Part shown: piece after piece, positions 42,793 to 53,239 of the stretch
Numbering within the stretch: position 1 is the stretch's first letter
How the letters are laid out: each line of letters begins with the position of its first letter
From: Kappaphycus alvarezii
Lineage: Eukaryota; Rhodophyta; Florideophyceae; Gigartinales; Solieriaceae
Direction: 5' to 3'
DNA: 64,000 nucleotides
Assembly: GCA_002205965.3 (NCBI GenBank)
Contig: NADL03000859.1
Span: forward strand, 1 to 64,000
The notes under the pieces: model-generated
The model's database searches: none
The model's input: only the letters and a program-made list of their open reading frames with translations
What the model was told of the DNA's origin: nothing
Position numbers and translations under genes: made by a program

Positions 42793-44191
42793 TTGGCGAT
42801 GGGCATCGAATTCAAGTTGGTTTCTCTATATTGTGAGAAATTCTACCAAGGTTACGGTGAGAATTACAGCGATGCGAAGCTCACATTCGGTATATGGAGA
42901 ATTCCTCTTGGAGACTTGAAAGGGAATAAAATCGTTATTCCGTTATACGTCACGAAGGGCGATGGTCCTCTTCTACTTGGGAATTGTGTCTTGAACAAGT
43001 CAGATGTACTCAATTCACAAACACCTCGTGTTCTTACAATAATACCAGTTGTTTTGAGGTATTGGGTAGCAAAATCGTGCTTCCACTCTACGTTGCTGAA
43101 GGTAGAGAAGCTCGAACTCACCTTCATGTTGTCATGAGCCAAATATCCAAAATCTGAAGCTATCTTGCGAAACAGCGGGCTTTGTTTGGAACAAAAGGAG
43201 ATTGGGACAACCAATGTGACAAAAACGCACGCTTTATGGGAATTTCTGCGAAATACTTCTCATCAAAACTTCACCTGTACTCGCACTTACCTCTGAAGGA
43301 TATGTAAGATCTTTGCAAACGGGGCGGAGTTCTTTCTCCAGTCTTGGAGCAAGCTCTAGAAGCAGTTGTGCAAAAGTGCTATAGCTGCAAGACGACTGGA
43401 AGGCCACTCTACGTGTACAAGATAACCTTGCGGAGTCCACTTCGAACCTTTGACGAGGAAGTGCAAATCGATTTCATGTACGTGGTTGAATTAACGAAGT
43501 ACCCAATACTTCATATGAAAGATCTGGCTTCGCGCTTTTGTAACGCAGTCGTTGCGTTGACCAGGGATATAGAAGAAGCTGCAAGGCTCCTTGAAACTCA
43601 CTGGATCGCGGTGAATGGAGCGCCTGAATCAATATCGTTTGATCAGGAATTCTACAATGATTATTTTTGCAAAACGTTGCAAAAAATGGCATCAAACCGA
43701 AACCTCGCCCTGCGAGAAGACACAGCAAAATTGGTTCAGTGGAAAGTGCAACCTTCACTCTGCGTCATGTCTCACTGCATATTCTCAAGGATGCAATTCA
43801 CGAACAGAACACAGTGGTTTCTTTGTTCACAGCTCAAGAAATAGTCTCAAGAGCTGTTCTTGTGACGAATCTTCTTCGTGGAAACAATTGTGTCAGTTCC
43901 TTTAAACTTGCAAGAGGATACACACCATCCATTCTTGGTCTACCACAGATGCCAGCGAACTACGAGTTAATTGACGCACATTATGAGCAAGTTGCACGCC
44001 GCACGCTCTCAAAGATGTTGGAATCTCGATCGCCTAACACTGTTCCGTCAAATATTTTGACGAGAGAACTCCATTGTACTTTTTTGAGAAGCAAACAAAA
44101 CATGGTGTTTGGATTTTGGGTTACGTCCAAAACGCGAAAGAAAATTTCGTCGAGCTCACACGGAGCAAATAAGGAACCGGGAAACGGCTGA
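42793..44191 (+). pseudogene. C2 protease and integrase remnants
   Basis: Protease-like sequence reads FGIWRIPLGDLKGNKIVIPL and GDGPLLLGNCVLNKSDVL (42793-43137), without a visible D-S/T-G. Integrase pieces follow in other frames: CYSCKTTGRPLY (zinc finger end), EVQIDFMYV (Asp), NGAPESISFDQEF (Asp region) and, after a shift near 43670, the C-terminal SSFKLARGYTPSILGLPQ. The catalytic Glu is not placed. Confidence 0.65.
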
Positions 44192-44879
44192 AAGTTGCAT
44201 ACAAGGACATACGACTATACCCATCTTCATCCGTTTTGAAAGCTTTGGACAGTATCGAGGATTCAGAACAAGGACAGGTCAATCAAATCCCGTTGGATGA
44301 AGAAGGTGCATCTATTGCTGCTGCACCTAACTGTCTGCTTCTATACCAAGACCATTACCAGAGATTGAAAAATCTCAGAACCAAGCTGTCAATAAAGAAG
44401 ATAGTTCTTCATTGTTCTCGAGTCGTATAGATGACATCCAGAAAAATCGGATAATCGTTCCGAAGTCGTCTTCGTTTCTTGTGACTAAGAATAGTGCCAA
44501 TCGGGCAAAGTACAAGAACGTCGAAGTTGCTATAAACAAGAGTACTCCAACTAGTCGATCTGACAAAGATGTTGGAAGCACCACTCTCGAGGGAGTAACG
44601 AAGTTTCCAAAAGAGTTGAAGTCACAGAAGCAAGCAATACTTCGCCAAATTCGAATCGCGATTGGTGATGAGCCTGTGACGGAAAACAAAATCGCTTCGA
44701 TCGCACCAGGGAGACTTATTGATGAATCTGTCGCGAATTAAAACTCCAATAACAAGGATATAAACGCGTATGAGGAAGTATATATTAGAAACTCACCCAG
44801 AGATGCAAATCTTATATCGCATTTAATCCGTGAGGACTATGCAACGGCTCAGTTTCCTGTTATACGGGCTCTTCTTTGC

Positions 44880-46003
44880 GCTGCAGCGATACTTCGACTT
44901 TCGTTAGCAACGATTGACATCTCTGGTGCATTTATCCAATCGGGACCGTTTAATCGCAACGTTGATGTCCGCCTGCCCAAAGGATGGACTAGTAATAGCT
45001 TCTTCGTGTAAAATCTTCTCTTCCCCGCTTACGGTATCGTAGAGTCAGGCCGTTTGTGGCAACTTGCAGTCGAAGAATGAATGTTACACAATGGACTTGA
45101 ATTCGTCCCTGGAATACCAAAACTATTTCTGAAACGTGAATAAACTGGAAATCTGCTTCTTATAGTGGCTAAAGTCCTGGTCGAATTTCTTCTGGGTGGA
45201 AATGCACAAAGGATTTAAGATTTCCATGCGGGGATTTTGAAACGTTTTAAGGTCGGCAGATTCATTTCTGATTCGAACTTGGTTTTCAACAGACTCCACA
45301 TCTTCCAGGACAGCGATCTTGAAATCACTGTCTCAATGAAGGATATTTGGATACTATTGTCAAACCACCATTTGACCGCAATAGAAGGAAGGATCAAGGA
45401 GCTAAATGATCACCGGATGAACTTAAGCTGTTTCAAGCTCTTGCTGGACAGCTGAATTAGTTTGGGCATGGTGCTCTCAGTCCTGCTGCATTTGTGTAGT
45501 ACATTGCAGCAATGGACTTCCGATATCAAAGTGCGCCACTAGGGGGAAGCCATTCGGGCTCTTGATGGGATTCGCCAACTCATTCCGGTCCTCACGTATC
45601 ATGTGTCTTCTAATCGTGACGTCAGTGCTAACGATGCCGCATAATTAGCATTTTCTGACGTAAGCCAAGGGAAATCGTCCTACGGCCAAACGGGATACTT
45701 CTCGGGAATATTCTTTCCGCATTCTAAAATATTCCATGCTATTGACTGGCACAGCTTCAAGCAAGCTCGGGTCTCGTTCTCTTCCATGGGAGCGGAGATA
45801 TTTGCAGCGGCAGAGTCAGACGATCGGGCTGGACTCATGGCATACTGCTTATCCAAGATGTACGCTTCCGGCAGCTCCCTGCCACTTATCTTGACGATTG
45901 ATTCATATGGACTCTACTCGACCATCACTACTAATCACGAAAGTCGTGATTACAGGCTCCGTCCAACTGTCGAAAGGCTTAAAGTCTCCTTTGAATCTTG
46001 AGA
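44880..46003 (+). pseudogene. C2 reverse transcriptase and RNase H remnants
   Basis: One frame with many stops reads ATIDISGAFIQSGPFNRNV (first Asp; copia motif D-I-S-G-A-F-L-Q), VRLPKGW, GIVESGRLWQLAVEE, then IVAKVLVEFLLGG. In this subfamily the last block should be KVVDDFLLAG; both Asp are lost. FKVGRFISDSNLVFNRLHIFQDSDLEI continues the RT. SMGAEIFAAAESDDRA and LTIDSYGLYSTITT are the RNase H Glu and Asp motifs. At least eight stops occur. Confidence 0.75.
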
Positions 46004-46751
46004 TATGGCTGTCCTGCAGTGGATAAAAGGCACAAATAACTTGGCCCATTCTTTTTTCAAAGTGGAACTTAAATACTTTCCGAAAACTTAACCGGACTTG
46101 TGCACCTGGATTTCTATACTCGGAGATACTTGATGATGCTGAGAGAGTGAAGACAGATTGAGAACTTGAGGCCAAAAGAAGAGAAATCTTCTAGCCTAAC
46201 CGGTTTACCCACGGATTCCAGCAATCTCTTCTGTTTTGGTTTAGTTCTTATTTAATTGATGGTCCAGTTCTGTGTTCACATTTCTTTCTGCATGCTTACA
46301 CAAGAGTTGGTGCATACCCGGTGCCATAGTACTGGTGCAAAATTCATCTTCTGTAGCATATGGCAGTTGTTGTTGGATGAGTTATGTGCGCCTGAAATTG
46401 CTGGCATATTTTGTCGACAGGTGAAAATGCATATCTGTGACAAAGTCTTCTCCTTTATAGGCAGGACTTCCCACGATAAGGCGTTGAAATATACACAACC
46501 CGGGAGTGCTTTATGTCGGGCAGTATTTCGTAACGTACTGTACATGTCTGATGCTCATGAATAGGGCCTACTGCTGGATTAAGACTGTTCATGCGATGGG
46601 AAAATACTGTACTGTGCGTGGCACGTCAAACGGTTGATTTCAAGATATTCGAGATGCACACAAATGTTTTATGTTTTCTAGTAATTTACCGTGTTAATAT
46701 TTAACTTGGGCTTACTGCCGGTTAGGACCGTTTCGGCCCAACCGGGGGGTA

Positions 46752-47160
46752 TGTTGTACATTGCATACTGTACAAACGGTCGTTGTCCAATCGCGAGCCA
46801 CGACTACAGTGACTTGGCAACTTCGATGACTTGTGCCGTATTTGACAGGTGGCAGTACTGGTATATGGTGCTACCGGTAATACAGTACTGTCCTTATCGA
46901 GCTGTTACCACTCCTATATTGCAATGCGAACGGCTATATAAGGCAGAGATCTCCGCCCGATCGGGGCGATAAGAGAGAGAACAGAGGATAGGAAAAAGCG
47001 GTCAATCGGACTACCTACCTACCTGTGTGTCAACTATCTATGGCGATCGGCCTAATTAAACACACCAAATATGGGACTGCAACGGCATCCCGGGGGCTTT
47101 TTTACCCGTTCACTGTGCCTTTCTTACTCGCTCCCCCTCGCTGACACTACTTATACTACA
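46752..47160 (+). repeat. C2 3' LTR
   Basis: Starts TGTTGTACATTGC after a purine tract and ends CTACA before ATTAT. Differs from the 5' copy at about six positions including one inserted T. Confidence 0.95.
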
Positions 47161-47333
47161 ATTATACTGAATTACAGCACTGCACAGTATATAAAGAATG
47201 TGCAGTACATAACATACTGTATTGCAGTAGTGTACAGTATACTGTATTACAGTCCTGTATAACAGTACTGTGCAGTATATTATACCGTGTTACGGAACTG
47301 TATTAAAGTACTGTACAGTATACTGTACTGAAA
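47161..47333. repeat. GTAC-rich satellite, right part
   Basis: Words such as TACTGTATTACAG, GTACAGTATACTG and CTGTACAGTA repeat with small variation. This is the continuation of the tract split by C1 and C2. Confidence 0.85.
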
Positions 47334-47334
47334 A

Positions 47335-47640
47335 GAAAAGTCTGGCATACCTTCAAATCGAGGCCAATGTGCGCAATGCCACGCCAGCTTGGCACCAGCC
47401 CATTGGCCCAAATCGGTAGACCTATAGCAAACGAGGGTAGAGTATAAAAAAATAATTAAGAGCCAATTGCAGGACAGTGCATGCATGCACTTGGTGCCCA
47501 TTGGTCAGATGAAAATTAAATTTCGCAATTTTTTGAAAATTTGCGATCCAATGAGAATTAAGCTTTGCTGCTGCTGCTGCTGCTGATGCTGATGCTGAAT
47601 TTTTTGATGGGCTCTCATTTTGTGTGATTTCACCTACTTT
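47335..47640 (-). repeat. LINE 5'-region copy with CTG repeats
   Basis: Matches 50690-50960 in the same orientation: GCCCATTGGCCCAAATCGG, AACGAGGGTAGAGTATAAAA, CCAATGAGAATTAAGC, a CTG run (47567-47586) and TTTTTTGATGGGCTCTCAT. In the other copy this segment lies upstream of an ORF1 start on the minus strand, so it is probably the LINE 5' untranslated region and promoter. Confidence 0.65.
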
Positions 47641-48115
47641 TTAAACATTTTCCCTAATACTTTCCTCCTACCACCCCCTCTAAAACTAATACATCACCTA
47701 ATCATTATTATAAGGAGGACATTACCCAAAATCCTCCACCCTGCTTCGCGGGGATCTCGCTTTTCTATGCGGGACAAACGCTTCAGCGTGGAGTAATTGT
47801 CAGCCAGAACTGCCGTTTTTACTTGTCTCTTTATTTCCAGTACCATTCATTCTGCTGTTATATAACAACTTCGGTGCACTCTCTGCATGGTCTCGAGGAG
47901 CCACTGTACAGTATGTGGAATACCGGCATGGACAGCACATATTCAATTGTCACTGTACTTTATTCACTTGCTGCCTTTTTGCTTTTAATAATGGATGCAT
48001 GCTTTGATGACATGATCGAAGCCTTTAGTGGATACGGATGAATTACTTTACCACAGACATATGCAGGTGCAACATGCATAATCTTGAATACCCCACTGTA
48101 ACAAACCTAAAACAA
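47641..48115. other. No gene; hairpin repeat copy 3
   Basis: Only the three-hairpin repeat (47730-47818) is recognised. Short ORFs here are not supported. Confidence 0.5.
47730..47818 (-). repeat. Three-hairpin repeat, copy 3
   Basis: On the minus strand: GTTCTGGCTGACAATTACTC, CACGCTGAAGCGTTTG, CGCATAGAAAAGCGAG, CCCCGCGAAGCAGGG. Aligns with copies 1, 2 and 4. Confidence 0.8.
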
Positions 48116-48350
48116 TTAGGTTTGAATAGGTTGGCTAAATTCTGCATGTTCTGGGGCGCGACATAATACATACGCCAGAGACGTGGACCGAATGGGACAA
48201 CTAAGCTGCTGATAAAGCCGATTCTTCACTCCTCCCGCAGAGCATGTACTGCGGGTCGCGGCAGCGGCCGCGTATTCGTCGATTACCTTCGACATCGTCG
48301 CAGACGGCGATCCAAGTGAGTCGAAGGCTAGCGGCACAAACTTCCATCCC
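48116..48350 (-). pseudogene. LINE-like 3' fragment (PLAFDSLGSPSATMSKVIDEYAA)
   Basis: The minus-strand ORF starts MPLAFDSLGSPSATMSKVID, the family signature also seen at 34400, 34840 and about 6060. It then runs EYAAAAATRSTCSAGG and 40 more residues to a stop. Only the extreme C-terminus of the LINE protein is present. Confidence 0.7.
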
Positions 48351-48810
48351 AGTTTTGATGTGGATGCTGCAGTGATATAATTGAAGCTTATTTCAAGTAC
48401 AGAGGACTCCCAACCTTCCCATTACTTACAGTAAACCAACCTAATTAGTAGTCCTAGTCTGCGATTGCTCTTAGCCGGAAAATTAAGTATACCAACCCAT
48501 TCAAGTAAACCCAATTTAACCTAATTCCCCCCCCTTGAAACTTTAATGTAAAGTATTGTACTGTACTATACAGTAACGTATACAGTGCTGTACAGTACTG
48601 TATGTACCAGTAATGCATACAGTACTTCACTGTACTTTACAGTAATATATACAGTACTTTACAGTAAAATATGTCTGTATAGGGTAGAGTATGTTTGTAT
48701 ACTGTGGAGAAATGACCCGCGCCAACCAGTAGTCGTTATATTTCTTACCGTCTTCCAGCTGTTTCCTCGAAGTCGGATACCATAACTTTCCCTTTCTATG
48801 GTATCCTATA
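48351..48810. other. No gene; GTAC-rich tract
   Basis: Non-coding. From 48545 to 48700 the sequence is rich in TACTGTAC, GTACAGTA and TGTACAGTACTG, the same satellite words as at 35325, 47161, 49390 and 54114. Confidence 0.65.
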
Positions 48811-49215
48811 CTGGGCCTGCTCTATTACATTTAGAGGGGGCAACAACTGGAAAGCAACCGTCTGTATTTATCCACTGGCTCGCAACTGTTGTTTTGAAGC
48901 AGTACAAAGTAGGACCTATCCATTTCATGCACCACTGGGCCGGCTCTACCTATCGTAGACACACAACACTCGATAGGCAACAGTAGTTGCCTATCATACC
49001 GGTCCCTACTGTTGTTCCGAAGGCGAATCATAGCTCGGACCAATTTAGTGTATACTACACTGGGCCGACTCTACCTAACGTAGATGCACGACTGCTGATA
49101 GCCAACAGTCGTTGTCCTTCCTACCGGCTCCCGACTGTTGCGCCGAAGGCCAAATCCATGACTCGGACCTATCCGCAGTACTGCATAATGGGCCAGCTCT
49201 GGTTACACATATTTT
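48811..49215 (+). repeat. Minisatellite, about 3.3 copies of a ~126-bp unit
   Basis: Unit starts CTGGGCC(T/G)GCTCTA at 48811, 48934 and 49060; a partial fourth starts near 49188. Shared words: CAACAGT-GTTG, CCGAAGGC, GACTCGGACC/AGCTCGGACC and CGTAGA. Units 2 and 3 are the most alike. No ORF is conserved across units. Confidence 0.75.
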
Positions 49216-49389
49216 GCTGCAATATCCGATTGCATATTCCGTAGTCATAGCTTGACTAAGCTTTTGTAGAAGAGTTGTGTACAAATTAGTATTTAAGATA
49301 GCTATCTCTGGTAGACTAGCCATCATCTCTAATCAATCAATCAACTCATCAACCAAACCTCAACTAATCAACAAAATCAACAAGTGTCA

Positions 49390-49495
49390 GACGTAAATAC
49401 GTTCTACCCACATATACTGTACATACAGTATGTTTGTATGCAGTACAGTACAGTATGTTTGTATTCAGTGCAGTGCAGTACAGTACAGTACGCTC
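49390..49495. repeat. GTAC-rich tail
   Basis: TGTACATACAGTATGTTTGT and repeated CAGTACAGTACAGTA. It abuts the 3' end of the minus-strand LINE copy, as the tract at 54114 abuts the plus-strand one. Confidence 0.8.
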
Positions 49496-50760
49496 ACCCC
49501 GCCACAGGGATGAGTCTGCCTCGAGAGGAAGTAGCAATGAAAGACTGGGACTTTTTGTGCTTCGCTGCTAGGGCTGCGTTAAGGGAGGTCAAGGGGTTGA
49601 ACATGTTGACTATCTTGTTCGATGGCGCGAGGGACTAACAGAGGTGATGTCGAAGAAGTCAGTTCCCCTGCGGCTTCATATTGTCAGAATATCTGGTCTC
49701 GTGCAGTGGAGGCCTTCTCGCTGCTCTACGACGGGAGGGCGAGCGGCTTTGGCCATATCACTAGCCAAAAGACACACTTGCCGGTCGTGACGGACGCTCC
49801 TGTGGGGGACGCTGGTGGAGTGTCTGCCTCCGGTGCTGCGCGTGGGCTGTCCTGCGTATGAAAGTCAGTTTTTGGGGGAGCAAAGTTTTCGCAACCCCCG
49901 TTGAATTTCGCATTCAAGTTTTTAACCAAAGTATACAATTTCGGATGTGTTGCTGCTGCTGCGTCCCTAGGGCTGTTGATTGCTCCCGCCAGGGCTTTCC
50001 TGTTTTCCAGTGTTACTTTGGAGGCAACGGTATTGAACTTTGCGACCTCGCGCGCAGCAGCGACGCAAATGCCAACTTTCGACTCGCTTGTGGGGAGCTC
50101 GGTGATGAGCTCGGAAAGGGGGCTGGTGCAGACGTGGGTGCCGTCGTATATTTTTGAGATTCCCCGGAGTACTTTAAGGAGGTCGTCGGAGTTCATTTGT
50201 GCAATCTCCCGAGGAGTGCATGCTTGGGCAAGGGCACTCCGACATCCTCGACTGCGATTAGTAGGCTTGGTTGTGCGTCTCCATAGGCCGGCAGGGCGCC
50301 AATTGCAGCGTGAAGATCATAGGGGCCAGCGTTGGAGGTAATCCTGTCATACCATTCAGGGCGACGGGGGCTCTCAGTTTTCGGGCGCGGCTCCTACACG
50401 TCGGGATCTTGTCGCGCGATGGGGCATTCGGAGCTTGCAATCCTGCCTGCAGTCTGTAGAACTTGCGCACAGTGGAGGGAACGGAAGCTACTGGGGGGAT
50501 GTTGTGAGCCTTCACGATTTGTGTCCACAAAGGCGGGCGCGACTTGACTTTGTACTTGGCGGCGCTGTCCATGTTGGCGGCTGGATCGGAGTTTAGTGGG
50601 GGCGTTGGAGGAAGCAATGCGAAATTAGGTACTGCAGTTCAGAAATTAGGTATTTTAGCCCTGCCCTGAAATGTAAGTCAATAATAACTTAGAGTAGGGG
50701 CCAATAGGTCTTGCTATTCCAGCTTGCCACGAGCCTATTGGCCCAAATTGGAAGTGCACC
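49390..50760 (-). mobile_element. Internally deleted LINE copy, minus strand
   Basis: Reading the minus strand: a 5' region (50630-50760) with GGGCCAATAGGCTCGTGGCA, an ORF1 start at about 50575 (MDSAAKYKVKSRPPLW), an ORF1 body (frames 50258-50617 and 49726-50196, the latter with SKVGICVAAAREVAKFNTVA), and then directly the LINE C-terminal region from about 49811 (TGASVTTGKCVFWL; TRPDILTI; DFFDIT). It ends in a GTAC-rich tail at 49390-49495. RT is missing. The copy at 53240-54355 has the same layout. Confidence 0.65.
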
Positions 50761-51256
50761 AGCCAACGAGAGTAGGGTATAAAAATAATTTTAAAACCAA
50801 TCGTAGCGCAGTGCACGCGAGCACTCGGTGAGCATCGGTCGGAAGAAACAAAAATTCTGTAATTTTTGAAAAACCGCAGCCAATGAGAATCAAGCTTTGC
50901 TGCTGCTGCTGATTCTAATGATCATGCTGACTTTTTTGATTGGTTCTCATCTTGGGGATTATTGACAGTTTTTTCGCAGGTTATACTCGAAAGGGCTTAA
51001 AGTTGGCGGGAGTTCCGTGACATAATAGAGATTGTGCGAATTTGGATATTTTTTCCCTACATTTACTGTACACTGTAAACTGCCTCAATTGGCACGCTAC
51101 CTTCGATTTAGGCTATTTTTCAACATTTCCCTAATACTACTTTCCTACTACTCCCTCTAAAACTAATACATGACCCAATCATTATTATGATGCTCACCTG
51201 GATAGTTATTCTATAATTATTATTGAGCATAAATTTAGTCTACTATAATTATTATA

Positions 51257-52510
51257 CAGTGGTGGACAAAAATATATAGAATGGAACAAAAGCGACATAT
51301 CTGTGGCTATATTTGATAAAATTTATCGCTAGGTAGCCTTATTTCTGTTAACTGAGGCGCTGAATACAATTATGCTATCAGGTTTATAGAAAAACAAATA
51401 CTTCTGGAGATAAAGGAATTCTCAGATTTGAGCCTGGACAAAAAGATAAACAATTTTGAAACATTTCAATTCAACTTCATCATTTTATCTGAGTTCAGTA
51501 AGAAATCGACAATCCATTAACAGCAAGGACCTTACTGCACCTCCTAGGCATGAATGAGACAAGATTCTGCAGAATGTTGCCGTCAATAGCATCCCAACAC
51601 CGCATGATTGTTTACATGAGGCTCTCAACAGTGTCTAACTGTCTCCCGTTCTTATAAACAGATCTCGCTAGAATACTACATAAATTTTCTATTGGATTGA
51701 GATCTGGAATGTATGCAGGCCAGTCTAGAAGGCAAACATACTCATCCCACAGCCAGTCTCGCACGATTTGTGCTCGATGACAAGGCGGGCCATCCTGCAT
51801 AAACATACCATTAAGAGGAGGATCCTCTGCGGATTGGAGCAAGTTTTCCTGCAGTATGTTGAGATAAGCCTGACCATCAACGGAAACGTGTAACACAACT
51901 TGGTGTGCTTTTTGGGCACCACAAACCATTTTCCATATCATTACAGCACCACCACAGTTGTGGCTTCTTGATACTGGAGTGTGAGAATCGCGAACATCTT
52001 GCCATTTGCACTCCAATCCATCCGGCCCATCCAGATTGATTTTCTTTTCATCTGACCAGACCACTGAAGACCAATTCTCATCACTCCAACCTTTTCTTTC
52101 AAATACCCAATTATGACGGGCAATGATGTGTCTGGGCTTCATCGCTGGAGTAACCCTCACCTTTTTAAATTTCATGAAATCTGATTCATGCAAGAAGCGT
52201 CGAAAAGTTCGAGCACTGCAGTCGAATTGCAGCCCTTTTTTGACGCCAGCAGAGAATTTCCCTTATTTCATCGCTTCTCTAATCACCCATCGTACATCTG
52301 CATCAGACAGTCTTTTCGGCCTCCCCGGCGATTTTTTTCTTCCATAGGCATCACCAAGTTGCAAAAAGTTGTATACTGCGTTTTTGCTTCGCCCTAATTC
52401 CTTTTCGATCTCCTCGTATAGCCATGCGTTGTGTCTGAAGGCAAGAATCTTACCTTTTTCTCGTCTAATATAGCCCTTTCTCGACCCATTGTGATGGCGA
52501 AACTGACAGG
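51257..52510 (-). mobile_element. Tc1/mariner element, minus strand
   Basis: The left end CAGTGGTGGACAAAAATATA follows a TA at 51255 and looks like a Tc1-type terminal repeat. The transposase gene lies on the minus strand. I could not find a convincing inverted copy of the left end to the right of 52510, so the right end may be lost. Confidence 0.75.
51612..52494 (-). pseudogene. Tc1/mariner DDE transposase, frameshifted
   Basis: The C-terminal 194 codons (51612-52193) are open: HIIARHNW, VVWSDEKKINLDGPDG (first Asp), GAVMIWKMV, FMQDGPPCHRA (second Asp) and PAYIPDLNPIENLCSIL (catalytic Glu in DLNPIEN). Upstream, MGRE at 52494 is followed by a shift, then LYEEIEKELGRSKNAVYNF (helix-turn-helix) and GRPKRLSDADVRWVIREA (second DNA-binding helix region), with one stop before MHESDF. 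The enzyme cuts and pastes at TA sites. All three catalytic residues remain. Confidence 0.88.
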
Positions 52511-52623
52511 TCTTTTTGGAGGCTGCATCTGTCCCCTTATAATTTGAAATCTAAATATCATAATAGGTTGCATTATTTTGCATTTCTGTGTCTTTTGGCG
52601 GTATAATCTCCATGGGATGTTTT

Positions 52624-52642
52624 AATATATATATATATATAC
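52624..52642. repeat. (AT)n microsatellite
   Basis: A run of alternating A and T, about 19 bases. Confidence 0.9.
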
Positions 52643-52680
52643 GATATCTCTGATGGAAAGGGATAACAAAAAAATGGAAC

Positions 52681-52775
52681 GTTACGGAAGGTTGGAACCT
52701 TCCGTAACAATTACGGAAGGTTCCAACCTTCCGTAACAAATTGGAAAGTTACGGAAGGTGAAAACGTCCGTAACC
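52681..52775. repeat. Three consecutive palindromes of GTTACGGAAGGTT
   Basis: The first two 28-base units are near-perfect palindromes built from GTTACGGAAGGTT and AACCTTCCGTAAC, with central GG and CC respectively. Each unit is the inverse of the other, so the block can also fold as one long hairpin. A third, imperfect unit (GTTACGGAAGGTGAAAACG...) ends at 52775. Confidence 0.9.
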
Positions 52776-53239
52776 ACCAGAAGACCAAACTCCCCTTCCA
52801 GCAAAATATCACTTAGTCCGAGTCACCTGAAAAAGACAAAATAGGGGATTTTAGTGCTGTAGGAGTTGATTTTTATTGCAATTTTATGATTTAAGTACTG
52901 TCTAGCGAGGAATTGAAAAATTTTAGCTGTCTGTATAAACCCTGGTTCTGGCGGTCGGACAGACCCTCGACACCAAGAAGCGCCAACAAAAAAAAAGAAA
53001 ATCCCGAACCCAAGAAAGCAACCAACTCAACCTGCCCCCCCTTCCTCTCCCTCTGTCCACTACTAACTGGCCCTCAAACCCCTCTCAGTGTCCTTCGCCG
53101 GGCGGCGTCGCTTGTGTGTATTCAAGGGCGTCGTTAGGTTTATATAAGGGCGTCGTTCGGTGATATCTGAGAGTATAGTCTACCTTAACTTCCTCGCTAC
53201 AGGGGGCGGAGCACTTCGTGTGCCCAGATAAGCAAGGAA
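52776..53239. other. No recognised gene
   Basis: A plus ORF at 52913-53137 (74 codons, Lys- and Pro-rich) matches nothing I know. GGGCGTCGTTAGGTTTATATAAGGGCGTCGTTCGG (53127-53161) contains a duplicated GGGCGTCGTT around a TATA-like word and may be the promoter of the following LINE copy. Confidence 0.45.

Larger units (their letters stand above)
40998..47160 (+). mobile_element. Ty1/copia retrotransposon C2, complete, heavily mutated inside
   Basis: LTRs of 408 and 409 bp (40998-41405, 46752-47160) start TGTTGTACA and end CTACA. The duplication ATTAT flanks the element (40993-40997, 47161-47165). Only about six differences separate the LTRs. A purine tract (CCGGGGGGTA) precedes the 3' LTR, and the PBS matches the anticodon arm of initiator tRNA-Met. 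The internal frame carries many stops and a few shifts. A solo LTR of this family lies at 54353-54726 on the other strand. Confidence 0.95.

Noticed and set aside
48811..49215. CRISPR-like array
   Set aside because: Units are long, diverged tandem repeats without unique spacers, and the context is eukaryotic.
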